Shown: piece by piece, positions 1 to 7,978 of the stretch | Position numbering within the stretch: position 1 is the stretch's first letter | Layout of the letters: each line of letters begins with the position of its first letter | Assembly (NCBI GenBank): GCA_025357795.1 | Contig: JANYLN010000006.1 | Span: forward strand, 1-35,465 | Direction: 5' to 3' | DNA from: Planctomycetota bacterium | GTDB taxonomy: Bacteria; Planctomycetota; Phycisphaerae; UBA1845; JANYLN01 | Length of the DNA stretch: 35,465 nt | The notes under the pieces: model-generated | What the model was told of the DNA's origin: nothing | Database searches by the model: none | What the model saw: only the letters and a program-made list of their open reading frames with translations | Position numbers and translations under genes: made by a program

Positions 1-752
1 GTGCCCGTGTGTTGCACTATCTTGAGCAGTGTGACTCTTGGGGTGCCCACCTCGCGGTCCACCTGATACAGGTCCTCCTTAGGGGTGATGACGGCCTTGA
101 AGTTCACCTTTACCGATTCAGGCCCAGTGGATATCGTTTCCCAATCAAGGTTGTCGAGCGACAGAAACGCGGGCAGGCAGGCGCGCACCGAGTCCTGTAG
201 CATCTGCTTTGGAGGCGCTGGGGTTGTCCTTCCCAGCAAGGCTCGGAGCGGAGATCTGTCTCCAGCTGACAGGTACGCGATCGCTCCTCCGGCAACGACA
301 AGTAACGGAACAAGCCAGAGCGCCAGCCTTACTCCACCTCGTACTCGCGGCGCCTTCTTGATCCGCGACTGGCCCGCTGTAGGGGCTGGTGGCCGCGGCA
401 AAGGACGCGATGTCGAATCGCCCGTCACTTGCCCAGCAGCAGGCGGCACGCGAACGACCGTACCACATTGCTTGCACTTGACGTTGCTCCCGGCGAATTT
501 GCGGGCCATACTGATCTGGTTGCCGCAGGTACAATAGAAATGGATCAGGGCGGGGTCCTGCCTTACGCGGAGCATCGCTGTTGCCAAGGGCTCAGCTTCC
601 ACAAGCTGGACCCACTGGGGCATGCCCTCCCGCCAGCAGCGCGTGTTATCGGGGAGGCTGCCGCTGAGCCAACGGCGCAGAATCTCGTCCTCATCGAGCT
701 GTTCAACGGTCTGGGTTCGGGCGTTCTCTATGTACCAACAAGGCTTGCTCAC
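1..752 (-). CDS. GYF-domain / zinc-ribbon membrane protein, partial (C-terminus beyond the window)
   Basis: The frame opens with GTG at 752, seven to eight bases after a GGGAGGG ribosome binding site and two codons after an in-frame TGA, and runs off the left edge without a stop (250 codons seen). Residues about 5-55 look like a GYF_2 domain: CWYIEN at the start and the hallmark REGMPQWVQL near 41-50. A zinc ribbon follows at about 71-95 (CTCG ... CKQCG), then a Pro-rich linker and one transmembrane helix at about 130-150 (ALWLVPLLVVAGGAIAYL). The rest is presumably outside the cytoplasm and its fold is not recognised. GYF_2 plus zinc ribbon plus one helix is common in planctomycetal proteins of unknown role. 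The gene at 24859 has a similar zinc-ribbon-then-helix plan without the GYF domain. Function unknown; the reading frame itself is well supported. Confidence 0.8.
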   Translation of the reverse strand, partial: MSKPCWYIENARTQTVEQLDEDEILRRWLSGSLPDNTRCWREGMPQWVQLVEAEPLATAMLRVRQDPALIHFYCTCGNQISMARKFAGSNVKCKQCGTVVRVPPAAGQVTGDSTSRPLPRPPAPTAGQSRIKKAPRVRGGVRLALWLVPLLVVAGGAIAYLSAGDRSPLRALLGRTTPAPPKQMLQDSVRACLPAFLSLDNLDWETISTGPESVKVNFKAVITPKEDLYQVDREVGTPRVTLLKIVQHTG

Positions 753-1483
753 AGCTCATCCCTCCCAGCGATCCCCCCAAGACGCCAGCCCGCCGCGCCT
801 AAAGTCCCGCCGCCGGCATGGGGCCCATTCTGCCTCCCGAAGCGGAGTGCACACTCAGGCTCGGAGGGGGGGTCGAGTAATCATTATCTTTGTCTCAAGG
901 TCAACGACGGGGCAGGTCCGACGTTTGATCGGGTGCGAATTGCCTCCCCGCGATCAGGATCCGATTTCTGCCGTTGCATCGCCGCACTGTCCGAAACCCT
1001 CAGGACGTTATCTGTGACATGTACGACTCTCAGTAGCTATCAGAACCCGCGATATCTAGCGATGGCTGTTCACTATGAGAGGCTTGGCAGCCAAAGGATT
1101 AAGGTATATTGCCGGGGGGCGCCTGTCAATAGCACCTCTCCTGCGTCCTAAACTCCAGACCTCTGGCAAGGGCACGATGCCCACGTTGCTTTATGCAAGC
1201 GCCAGAGGGGTCTCCGCCGCGCCGGGGTCCAGGACTACGTGAGTCGCGGCCTGCTCTCCCGCGTGTGGCTACGGGCGTAAGGACTAAACTGCTGCCTACG
1301 GCCACGGGGGCGGCCGAGAAAGGCTTAAAAATCTTCCTGACACCTTTGCTGTTCTGAGTCGATTTCCGACAGTATACGAGTTGGGACAATCTCCTGTTGT
1401 CCGATCGGGTTTTGCGCTTGAGCGGGACGCCGTTTGCCGCTATTGTCTTGCGAATTGCAGGGCTGGATCTTGGGCTGGACCCA
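753..1483. other. Non-coding stretch upstream of the repeat cluster
   Basis: No frame here has a convincing start, ribosome site and protein-like composition. It holds the upstream region of the minus-strand gene starting at 752 (a GATAAT hexamer on the minus strand at 883-888 is a weak -10 candidate) and locally AT-richer DNA around 1320-1380. Nothing else is recognised. Confidence 0.5.
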
Positions 1484-1534
1484 GGAATGTTCATGGCCAG
1501 GATGGCCATGCCACAAGGACATGCGATTGCCCTG
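1484..1534 (+). repeat. 51-bp dispersed palindromic repeat, copy A
   Basis: This 51-bp unit centres on the palindrome ATGGCCAGGATGGCCAT (7-bp arms, 3-base loop) and ends in CATGCGATTGCCCTG. Near-identical units lie at 1650-1700 and 14961-15011 in the same orientation. Copy A is followed by an inverted partial copy (about 1540-1568), so 1519-1558 can fold into a long hairpin with arms CATGCGATTGCCC and GGGCGATCGCATG, one G-T pair included. Confidence 0.85.
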
Positions 1535-1539
1535 TGGCT

Positions 1540-1568
1540 GGACCCAGGGCGATCGCATGTACGTGGCG
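1540..1568 (-). repeat. Inverted partial copy of the 51-bp repeat
   Basis: Read on the minus strand it gives CCACGTACATGCGATCGCCC, matching the right half of the 51-bp unit (CCACACGTACATGCGATTGC in copy C). It lies head to head with copy A and forms a hairpin with it. Confidence 0.7.
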
Positions 1569-1649
1569 CGGGCATCGTGCCCCGTGAGTAACACAACCGT
1601 CAGGATCATGGTTCTGTCGGGCCTTGGGGCCGCTACGGGCGGGACCCTT

Positions 1650-1700
1650 GGAATGTTCATGGCCAGGATGGCCATGCTACAAGTGCATGCGATTGCCCTG
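1650..1700 (+). repeat. 51-bp dispersed palindromic repeat, copy B
   Basis: Second copy of the unit, with the same ATGGCCAGGATGGCCAT core and the same CATGCGATTGCCCTG end. It ends 47 bases before the adenylylsulfate kinase start codon, so it probably lies in that gene's leader or promoter region. Confidence 0.85.
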
Positions 1701-1747
1701 GGGCTGGACGCCGGCCTGAAGAAACTTACAGAAAAAGGAATACGAGA

Positions 1748-2368
1748 ATGACCAAGGTTCAGGCAACGAATATCACCTGGCATCACGGGCACGTTTGCAG
1801 GGAAGATCGCGAGAAGCTGCTCGGCCAGAAGGGCGTGACGGTGTGGCTGACCGGGTTGTCGGCCAGCGGCAAGAGCACTATCGCCTACACGTTGGAGCAC
1901 GCCCTGATGGAGCGGGGGCACCTGGCGTACGTGCTGGACGGCGACAACATCCGGCACGGCCTGAACAAGAACCTGGGCTTCTCGCCGGAGGACCGCGAGG
2001 AGAACATCCGCCGGATCGGCGAGGTCGCCAAGCTCTTCACCGACGCGGGCGCGATCACGATCACCAGTTTCATCAGCCCGTATAAGGGCGACCGCGACAA
2101 GGTTCGCGAGCTGATGGCGCCGGGCGACTTCATCGAGGTATACGTGGAATGCCCGGTGGACGTCTGCTCGGAGCGCGACCCCAAGGGTCTGTACAAGAAG
2201 GCGATGGCGGGCGAGATCAAGAACTTCACCGGCGTGAACGCCCCCTACGAGACCCCGGACAAGCCCGAACTAGTCATCCACTCCGATACGTGCAGCGTCC
2301 AGGAAGCAGCCGTGCAGCTGCTGGAACTACTGGAGAAGGCCGGCAAGATCCCGGCGCCGAAGGAATAA
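1748..2368 (+). CDS. cysC: Adenylylsulfate kinase (APS kinase)
   Basis: Cytoplasmic enzyme that phosphorylates adenosine 5'-phosphosulfate with ATP to give PAPS. The 206-residue length is normal for a stand-alone CysC. The Walker A P-loop GLSASGKST is at residues 36-44, followed by [17 protein letters not shown] (the DGDN APS-binding segment), [15 protein letters not shown], and [34 protein letters not shown] gives the C-terminal APS-site signature. The ATG at 1748 has AAAGGAA just upstream. No ATP sulfurylase or PAPS reductase gene lies nearby; the next genes downstream are for UDP-glucuronate and polyprenyl-sugar metabolism, so the PAPS could feed sulfation of a polysaccharide rather than assimilation. 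That link is inference from neighbourhood only; the 304-bp gap to the next gene carries a mobile-looking repeat. Confidence 0.96.
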   Translation: MTKVQATNITWHHGHVCREDREKLLGQKGVTVWLTGLSASGKSTIAYTLEHALMERGHLAYVLDGDNIRHGLNKNLGFSPEDREENIRRIGEVAKLFTDAGAITITSFISPYKGDRDKVRELMAPGDFIEVYVECPVDVCSERDPKGLYKKAMAGEIKNFTGVNAPYETPDKPELVIHSDTCSVQEAAVQLLELLEKAGKIPAPKE

Positions 2369-2421
2369 GCCTTCCGATAGAATAAGAACACGGCTCCGCG
2401 TCGGTCAGAATACCGCGCGGA

Positions 2422-2588
2422 GGTCCGTGACAGAATCCGCGGGGTTGTCGTTGGTTACAAGCCCCCTGCGCAGGGGGCTTGTACGCTTCACCCCCTTCCA
2501 AGCCTATCGTGCGTTCGGGGCCGACCCCCTGCTGCGCCCCTCGTTACACTCGGGGCATCCGCAGGGGGCTTGTAACGGCAACCCGCGG
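2422..2588 (+). mobile_element. MITE-like element, copy 1 (left inverted end intact)
   Basis: Perfect 17-bp inverted repeats GTTACAAGCCCCCTGCG (2454-2470) and CGCAGGGGGCTTGTAAC (2560-2576) bound a core of about 90 bp with no coding capacity. The core from 2466 to 2588 is almost identical to 23391-23511. The left flank (GGTCCGTGACAG at 2422-2433, then CCGCGGGGTTG) matches the reverse complement of the right flank of copy 2, so the full element seems to have inverted ends of about 40 bp. No transposase is present; the class (MITE, REP/BIME-like or structured RNA) is inferred. It fills most of the cysC-ugd gap. Confidence 0.75.
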
Positions 2589-2672
2589 AGCCGTTCTTTT
2601 TGCCTGCTGGCACGGTATGCATCCCCCGCTTAGACTGCCTGCGGTTGGGCTACGCTCCAGAGGACTCGATCC

Positions 2673-4001
2673 ATGCGCATCACCATTATCGGAACAGGAT
2701 ACGTCGGACTGGTCACGGGCGTCTGCATGGCTGACAACGGCAACGACGTCGTCGCGCATGACATCGATGCGCGGAAGGTCGAGGCCCTGCAGAGCGGTCA
2801 GGTGCCAATTTACGAGCCTGGATTGTCCGACCTTCTCAGGGCCAACCTGCAGGCCGGCCGGATCCGCTTCATTGCTGACAGTGATGAGGCCATCCGCCAT
2901 GGGCAGGTCATCTTTCTGACTATCGGCACGCCGTCCAACCCGGACGGGTCGGCCGATGTCACGACCCTGGAAGCGGTCGTCCGCCAATTGGCCGGGGCTG
3001 TCCAGGAGCCCAAGATCCTGGTCATCAAGTCTACCGTCCCGGTCGGCACGTGCGACCAACTACAGCGACGGGTCAATGAACTGAGCCAGCATCCGGTAAC
3101 GGTCATCAGCAACCCGGAGTTCCTCAAGGAAGGCTCCGCGCTGGATGATTTCCTGCGGCCGGACCGCGTGATCATCGGTAGCGAGGATGCGGCTGCGGGA
3201 GATGCGATCCGTCGGCTGTACCTGCCGTTCGTGCGAAGCGCCAAACCGATCCTGATGATGAGCCGGCGCGCGGCCGAGATGAGCAAGTATGCCGCGAATG
3301 CTTACCTGGCTGCGCGGATCAGCTTTATCAACGAGGTCGCCGGCCTGTGCGAAGTTCTCGACGTCGATATCGACGAGGTGCGATCAGGAATCGGCAGCGA
3401 CAGCCGGATCGGCCACCACTTTCTCTACCCCAGTCCCGGCTACGGCGGCTCGTGCTTTCCCAAGGATGTGCAGGCCCTGGCGGACACAGCGCGGCGTCAC
3501 GGGGCCCCCGCGGACCTGATCGAAGCGGTTCACCGCGTCAACCAGCGCCAGCAGGGTCGGCTGTTCGAGAAGATCGTCGCGAGGTTTGGGACAGACCTGG
3601 CTGGAAGGCGATTTGCGATCTGGGGCGTCACCTTCAAAGCCAAGACCGATGACATCCGCGAGTCCCCTGCCCTGCGGCTGATCGACTCGCTGCTGGCGGC
3701 GGGCGCCCAAGTTGCTGCCCACGATCCGGAAGGGTTGGAGAACCTGCAGAAGCGGTACGGCGAGAGGGTCACGTACCAGGCCGACAGCTACGCCGCGCTG
3801 AGCGGTGCCGACGCCCTGGTCATCGTAACCGAGTGGAACCGCTTCCGTTCGCCGGACTTCGGTCAGATGAAGTCCTTCCTCAAGGCGCCCCTCATTTTCG
3901 ATGGTCGAAACCTCTACGATCTTTCCCAGATGCAGGCGGCAGGGTTCGAGTACCACAGCATCGGGCGGAGGTCTGTAATTCCGGCAGGATCTGTGCCATA
4001 A
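2673..4001 (+). CDS. ugd: UDP-glucose 6-dehydrogenase
   Basis: Oxidises UDP-glucose twice with NAD+ to UDP-glucuronate, a cytoplasmic precursor of acidic polysaccharides. The 442-residue length fits the family. Residues 7-16 hold the Rossmann motif GTGYVGLVTG; STVPVGT is at about 120-126; NPEFLKEGSALDDFLRPDR at about 147-165 is the substrate-binding segment; the catalytic cysteine is C261 in GYGGSCFPKDVQAL; GVTFKAKTDDIRESPAL and VTEWNRFRSPDF form the UDP-binding C-terminal domain. The ATG at 2673 follows an AGAGGA site at a spacing of eight bases. It is the first of a close run with the prenyltransferase (9 bp gap) and the glycosyltransferase, which suggests one transcript for polyprenyl-linked sugar or exopolysaccharide synthesis. 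Confidence 0.96.
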   Translation: MRITIIGTGYVGLVTGVCMADNGNDVVAHDIDARKVEALQSGQVPIYEPGLSDLLRANLQAGRIRFIADSDEAIRHGQVIFLTIGTPSNPDGSADVTTLEAVVRQLAGAVQEPKILVIKSTVPVGTCDQLQRRVNELSQHPVTVISNPEFLKEGSALDDFLRPDRVIIGSEDAAAGDAIRRLYLPFVRSAKPILMMSRRAAEMSKYAANAYLAARISFINEVAGLCEVLDVDIDEVRSGIGSDSRIGHHFLYPSPGYGGSCFPKDVQALADTARRHGAPADLIEAVHRVNQRQQGRLFEKIVARFGTDLAGRRFAIWGVTFKAKTDDIRESPALRLIDSLLAAGAQVAAHDPEGLENLQKRYGERVTYQADSYAALSGADALVIVTEWNRFRSPDFGQMKSFLKAPLIFDGRNLYDLSQMQAAGFEYHSIGRRSVIPAGSVP

Positions 4002-4010
4002 TAGGCCGTT

Positions 4011-5003
4011 ATGGACGTGACCGAACTTCGCCAACAGGCCGAGCGGGGGTCTGCACAAGATCCCATGCCCAATAGACTGACCGACATGGTCCGGCTGATC
4101 CGGCCTAACCAGTGGGTCAAGAACGTCTTTGTTTTCCCGGCACTGGTCTTCGCCAGGCGGACCGACCCGCAGGCCCTGCTGGCCGCCGGACTTGCCTTCG
4201 TAGCCTTCTGCCTGCTGTCCAGCGGGACCTACGCGCTCAACGACGTCCTGGACCGCGAGGAGGATCGGCTGCATCCGAAAAAACGGATGCGTCCGGTCGC
4301 GTCGGGCCGAATCTCGGTGGCTGCTGCGCTGCTGGCGGCAATCGGCTTTACCCTGGCGGGTCTGGCCGTGGCGGCGTATGTGCATCGCGCGGTCGCGGTC
4401 ACCGGCCTCGCCTACGTACTGCTGATGCTGGGCTACAACCTCGTGCTCAAGCACAAGGTGATCGTGGACGTCATCACGATCGCGATCGGTTTTCTGCTGC
4501 GGGCGATCGCGGGCGGGCTTGCGGTGCAGGTGGCAATCTCCCCCTGGCTGTTGGTCTGCACGTTCACGCTATGTCTGTTCCTGGGCTTCGGCAAGCGGCA
4601 GTGCGAACTGGCGGCGTTCCAATCCAGCAAGGAGGCCGCTAACCACCGCGCCACGCTGATGCACTACAGCCCGCACCTGCTGTCACATCTGTTGACGACC
4701 TCCGCGGGTATTGCCATCGTGACGTTCCTGGTCTACACGCTCGACCCGCAGACCCAGGCCCGCTTTCACAGCAACCTGCTAGTCTACACGACACCTCTGG
4801 TCTTCTACGGGGTCTTCCGCTACACGATGCTGGTGCAGGCCGGCCGGACCAGCGGCCCCAACGAGGTCCTGCTCAACGACAAGCCGTTCCTGCTGACCGT
4901 GATCCTCTGGGTGGTCGCCGCGGTGGTCATCGTTTACTGCGGTCCCCAGATCGAATCGTACCTGCGTGTGTGGCTGGATCTGCAGCCGAAGGTGTCCGCC
5001 TGA
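4011..5003 (+). CDS. UbiA-family prenyltransferase (decaprenyl-phosphate phosphoribosyltransferase-like)
   Basis: Integral membrane enzyme of 330 residues with eight to nine predicted helices. The first Asp motif NDVLDREEDR (about residues 76-85) and second motif YNLVLKHKVIVDV (about 142-154) are those of the UbiA superfamily. The opening MVRLIRPNQWVKNVFVFPAL and the stretch GFLLRAIAGG resemble the subgroup that transfers 5-phosphoribose to decaprenyl phosphate, rather than quinone or heme prenyltransferases. Substrate is therefore inferred as polyprenyl phosphate plus PRPP. The ATG at 4011 gives a 24-residue lead before this motif; ATGs at 4065 and 4086 are possible alternatives. The stop TGA overlaps the ATG of the next gene (TGATG at 5001-5005), indicating translational coupling. 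Confidence 0.85.
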   Translation: MDVTELRQQAERGSAQDPMPNRLTDMVRLIRPNQWVKNVFVFPALVFARRTDPQALLAAGLAFVAFCLLSSGTYALNDVLDREEDRLHPKKRMRPVASGRISVAAALLAAIGFTLAGLAVAAYVHRAVAVTGLAYVLLMLGYNLVLKHKVIVDVITIAIGFLLRAIAGGLAVQVAISPWLLVCTFTLCLFLGFGKRQCELAAFQSSKEAANHRATLMHYSPHLLSHLLTTSAGIAIVTFLVYTLDPQTQARFHSNLLVYTTPLVFYGVFRYTMLVQAGRTSGPNEVLLNDKPFLLTVILWVVAAVVIVYCGPQIESYLRVWLDLQPKVSA

Positions 5004-5740
5004 TGTCTTCCAGTGCCGTCCAATCCGTACCGCCTGCTCGCCTGCTGAGCATCATCATCCCAGCCTACAACGAGGCCCGCATGATCGCCGCGGTCCTGGA
5101 CAAGGTCGCGGCTGTCTGCCTGCCGCTGGCGAGGGAACTGGTCATCATCGATGACGGCAGTCAGGACGAAACATGCGAGGCCGTCAACCGGTGGATCGAG
5201 CGGAACAAGCAGGTCCCCGCCCGGTTGATCCGCCACGCCACCAACGCCGGCAAAGGCATGGCTGTGCGCACGGGCATCTCCGCCGCGGCTGGTGACATCC
5301 TGCTCATCCAGGACGCCGACCTGGAGTACGAGCCGAGCGATTACCCCGCCATCCTCGCGCCGATCCTGTCAGGGCAGACGACGGTGGTGTACGGCTCGCG
5401 GCTGGACCCCAACAGCCGGCCGCAGTGGGTGGGCTTGACCCAGCGAATGGCCAACCGGACGCTGACGGGCCTGACCAACTGGCTGTGCTGGTCGAACCTG
5501 ACGGACATGGAGACCTGCTACAAGGCCTTTTGCGCGGCGGCGATCAAGCCGCTGCGCCTGACGGCCTGTCGCTTCGACATCGAACCGGAGATCACGATCA
5601 AGCTGCTCCGCCGTGGGCACAAGATTGTCGAGGTGCCGATCACCTACCGCGGCCGCAGCAAGGCCGAAGGCAAGAAGATCAACTGGCGCGACGGCGTACA
5701 CGGGGTGTGGGCAATTCTGAAGTACCGCTTCTTCTGGTAG
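5003..5740 (+). CDS. Family 2 glycosyltransferase, DPM1/polyprenyl-phosphate-sugar type
   Basis: A 245-residue GT-A glycosyltransferase. SIIIPAYNEARMI opens the domain, VIIDDGSQDET carries the nucleotide-binding Asp residues, NAGKGMAVRTGI follows, and QDADLEYEP is the metal-binding DxD-type motif; ETCYKAF and FDIEPEITIKLLRRGHKIVE are typical of the polyprenyl-phosphate mannose/glucose synthase branch. There is no C-terminal membrane anchor, so it probably acts at the inner face of the cytoplasmic membrane. The ATG at 5003 overlaps the previous stop and has AAGGTG about ten bases upstream; an in-frame GTG at 4970 would add 11 residues. The sugar donor cannot be read from sequence. Its neighbours point to envelope glycan synthesis. 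Confidence 0.92.
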   Translation: MSSSAVQSVPPARLLSIIIPAYNEARMIAAVLDKVAAVCLPLARELVIIDDGSQDETCEAVNRWIERNKQVPARLIRHATNAGKGMAVRTGISAAAGDILLIQDADLEYEPSDYPAILAPILSGQTTVVYGSRLDPNSRPQWVGLTQRMANRTLTGLTNWLCWSNLTDMETCYKAFCAAAIKPLRLTACRFDIEPEITIKLLRRGHKIVEVPITYRGRSKAEGKKINWRDGVHGVWAILKYRFFW

Positions 5741-5797
5741 CTATAGGACGAAGCGGGCCACTGCAGACACAGGACGCGGACAAGCGGAACACAGGCT

Positions 5798-6466
5798 ATG
5801 CATGACTACGGCGTGATTTTCGACATGGACGGGGTGTTGATCGATTCGTTCGAACCGCACCGGCGCAGCTGGCAAATGATGGCCCGCGAGCAGGGCGTGG
5901 AGATGACCGACGAGCAGTTCGCCACGACCTTTGGCCGGACCAGCCGAGACATCATTCACCATTTCTGGGGCGAGAGCGTCCTGCCCGAGCAGATCAAGCA
6001 GATGGACGACCGTAAGGAAGCCCTCTTCCGCCACCTGCTGCGGGAGCGAGTGCCGGTTATGCCGGGGGCGATGCAGCTGATCGAGGACCTCTGGGGCCAG
6101 GGGTTCAAGATGGGCATCGGCTCATCCGGCCCGCCGTCCAACGTGCAACTGGTCGTCGAGAGTCTGGGCCTGGGAACTCGTCTGGCAGGGATCGTCACCG
6201 GCATGGATGTCACCCGCGGCAAGCCCGACCCGCAGGTGTTCCTCCTGACGGCCGAACGTATGCAGATCGAGCCGCGCCGCTGCGCTGTCGTCGAGGACGC
6301 CGTGCATGGCATCACCGCTGCCCGAGGGGCCGGGATGAAAGCCGTCGCCCTGACCGGTACGGCTCCGCGTGAGGCGTTCGGCCAGGCCGACCTGGTCGTC
6401 GACAGCCTGAACGAACTAAGCGCCGCCCGGATGGCGAAACTGATCAACGGTGACGCCCAGCACTAG
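5798..6466 (+). CDS. HAD-superfamily phosphatase/phosphomutase, beta-phosphoglucomutase-like
   Basis: A 222-residue soluble HAD hydrolase. Motif I is IFDMDGVLIDS with the nucleophile D9 and acid/base D11; GSSGPPSNVQ holds the motif II Ser; GKPDPQVFLL carries the motif III Lys; VVEDAVHGITAARGAGMKAV is motif IV. The helical cap insertion after residue 18 (PHRRSWQMMAREQGVEMT) is of the beta-phosphoglucomutase/phosphoglycolate phosphatase class. It could isomerise a sugar phosphate or dephosphorylate a sugar or glycolate phosphate; the sequence does not decide. It starts 57 bp after the glycosyltransferase and may belong to the same transcript. No strong ribosome site was seen before the ATG. Confidence 0.9.
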   Translation: MHDYGVIFDMDGVLIDSFEPHRRSWQMMAREQGVEMTDEQFATTFGRTSRDIIHHFWGESVLPEQIKQMDDRKEALFRHLLRERVPVMPGAMQLIEDLWGQGFKMGIGSSGPPSNVQLVVESLGLGTRLAGIVTGMDVTRGKPDPQVFLLTAERMQIEPRRCAVVEDAVHGITAARGAGMKAVALTGTAPREAFGQADLVVDSLNELSAARMAKLINGDAQH

Positions 6467-6496
6467 CCGTACGGCAACCATGGCCCGAGGCAGCCG

Positions 6497-6610
6497 CTAT
6501 CCCCGGACGCCGAAGATCAGTCCGGTAATCGCGTTGATAATAGCGAAGAGGCCGCCGCTCAACATCAGGTAGCCCAGTCCCAAGCCCAAGCCCAATATGG
6601 CGAAGAGCAT
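6497..6610 (-). CDS. 37-residue hydrophobic membrane peptide
   Basis: The ATG at 6610 has an AGGAG ribosome site eight bases upstream (read on the minus strand), and the frame ends with TAG at 6497. The product begins MLFAILGLGLGLGYLML and ends ITGLIFGVRG: 37 residues, almost wholly hydrophobic, with a glycine zipper (GLGLGLG) and one charged residue near the end, as expected of a small single-span or hairpin membrane peptide. It is convergent with the HAD gene and sits between that gene and minus-strand secreted-protein genes. No family is recognised. A competing frame from the ATG at 6617 gives a basic, non-membrane product of poor composition and is less likely. Confidence 0.5.
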   Translation of the reverse strand: MLFAILGLGLGLGYLMLSGGLFAIINAITGLIFGVRG

Positions 6611-6739
6611 CGTACATTCTCCTGCGCAAGAACAACGTCAGTTTGTCCAACCCACGGCGACTTGGCGGCCCGCAGACTACTTGCGGGCATAATGCGTAGG
6701 GCATATATAGTGCATGCCCTGCCGTGGAGCAAGCGGCCT

Positions 6740-7063
6740 CTACCGTGGGAAAAGGTGGTTGTCGATCACACGAACCGTTTCTTGAGGATCGTTGACCTGC
6801 TCGATCACGCGCAGGCTACGTGGGTCGTCGTGGGCGACGCAGTCGGTAACACCGCGCCAACAGTCGCCCGGCAAAACGACGTAGGCATGTCCCAGGTCCA
6901 GCAAGGCTTGCAGCGACCTCCCCGCAAGGGTCTGGGCGTAAGATGGACGCGAGTGTTTGACCAGCAAACACAAGAGGGCGGCGAACCTGACAGGTCCGCC
7001 GCCCTCATGGAATGTCCGAGAATATACTGGCTGCGTCTTACGGCTCGAGGACGACCGTACCAA
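6740..7063 (-). CDS. Uncertain hypothetical ORF downstream of the CBM9-like gene
   Basis: The last 70 residues, from about 6960 down to the TAG at 6740, read like protein (for example VVLPGDCWRGVTDCVAHDDP and IEQVNDPQETVRVIDNHLF) with G/C at most third positions. The only in-frame ATG, at 7063, lies inside the preceding gene and would force translation through that gene's terminator hairpin, which is unattractive; in-frame TTG codons at 6973 and 6967 are other starts, without a clear ribosome site. The opposite strand is also open here. It could be a small gene with a non-ATG start or a remnant. No family recognised. Confidence 0.3.
   Translation of the reverse strand: MVRSSSSRKTQPVYSRTFHEGGGPVRFAALLCLLVKHSRPSYAQTLAGRSLQALLDLGHAYVVLPGDCWRGVTDCVAHDDPRSLRVIEQVNDPQETVRVIDNHLFPR
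6962..7006 (-). terminator. Rho-independent terminator of the CBM9-like gene
   Basis: Arms GAGGGCGGCG (6974-6983) and CGCCGCCCTC (6997-7006) pair perfectly; an inner ACCT/AGGT stem extends the hairpin after one mismatch. On the minus strand it is followed by the T-rich run TTGTGTTTG. It begins 32 bases past the stop of the gene at 7038. Confidence 0.75.
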
Positions 7064-7838
7064 ACTGGTCGGGCTGGTGCCACTCGGGGCCCATGTTCAC
7101 CCAGGAGCTGTTCTCGCCTGCTCCGGCCTTGCGGTCGCGGGCGAAGTTGACGCCCCAGCGCTGGCCTGCGGCGGGCTTGGTCACGCCGAGGCTCTTGAGG
7201 GGGATGGCCAACTCGACCGTCCAATAATCCTTGCCCTTGCTGGTCTTGATGACACAATCCTTGCAGTCCCAGGCGGTGTCACCGCTGACGTCGGGTGCGC
7301 CGCGCTGGTCAGAGGAGGTGCCCAGGGCATTGACGGCAATCTGGAAGTAATCGGACGGGTCCTTCTTCTTGCCCGGATCGAGGAAGATCTCCAAGTCGTC
7401 GTCATTCCAGACGTTGCCGTCATGCTCCTCGGCGGTCGCCTGGAGTTCGGCCATCTCGGGTTCGAGCATCTTGGCGGCGATGTAGAGTTTGTCGTTGTCG
7501 TGGAGCATCCAGATCTGGGTCTGGACCTTGGCGGGGACGGGCTTGCCGGTTTCCTCGTCGAAGAAGCCGGTCATAAGCGGTTTATCGCCCCAGACTTCCG
7601 GTTCGATCTTGCCATCGATGGCTGGGGCCTTGGGGGTCTTGGCGACGACGGCGAAGGGTTTGCCCTTTTCGTTGGGCAGCGGCTCGAGGACCTTGGCCGA
7701 ACCGGCTGCCGGCTGGGTCGCCGCTGAGACCTGCGGCTGGGTTGCCGGGGCCGCTGCCGACTGGGCATTGACCTGGCTACTCATCATAAGACCTGCGATT
7801 GCCAATACATACAGCACCACCATTACCCGGCTGCTCAT
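7038..7838 (-). CDS. Secreted CBM9/DOMON-like sugar-binding domain protein
   Basis: A 266-residue exported protein. The start is set at the ATG at 7838, which has AAGGAG seven bases upstream; an in-frame ATG at 7868 lacks one. Residues 1-27 form a signal peptide (MSSRVMVVLYVLAIAGLMMS, then cleavage near QVNAQS). A low-complexity Ala/Gln/Pro segment leads into a beta-sandwich with the pattern of CBM9-like domains: KAPAIDGKIEPEVWGDKP, DNDKLYIAAKMLEPEM, WNDDDLEIFLDPGKKKDPSD, YFQIAVNALG, and WTVELAIPLKSLG. Such domains bind sugars or occur in uncharacterised surface proteins. It is monocistronic, with its own terminator at 6962-7006. Ligand unknown. Confidence 0.85.
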   Translation of the reverse strand: MSSRVMVVLYVLAIAGLMMSSQVNAQSAAAPATQPQVSAATQPAAGSAKVLEPLPNEKGKPFAVVAKTPKAPAIDGKIEPEVWGDKPLMTGFFDEETGKPVPAKVQTQIWMLHDNDKLYIAAKMLEPEMAELQATAEEHDGNVWNDDDLEIFLDPGKKKDPSDYFQIAVNALGTSSDQRGAPDVSGDTAWDCKDCVIKTSKGKDYWTVELAIPLKSLGVTKPAAGQRWGVNFARDRKAGAGENSSWVNMGPEWHQPDQFGTVVLEP

Positions 7839-7978
7839 ACCCGCGCTCCTTTTTAATTGCGTGCACACGACGGCACTTGTAGACCTGGATACCGTACTGC
7901 CTCGGCTGTAGATATCGTAAACCTGTAATCGCCCAAAGCCAAGCGAGACAGTCAGTTAATTGGGGATACGGCACCGGT

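Noticed and set aside
1126-1957. Minus-strand open frames across the repeat cluster
   Set aside because: They are translations of the 51-bp repeat ([10 protein letters not shown]-type peptides) joined to antisense of cysC, with no ribosome site.
3384-4454. 356-codon minus-strand open frame antisense to ugd and the prenyltransferase
   Set aside because: Both plus-strand genes have full-length, motif-supported products; this frame is His/Arg/Gln-rich shadow.
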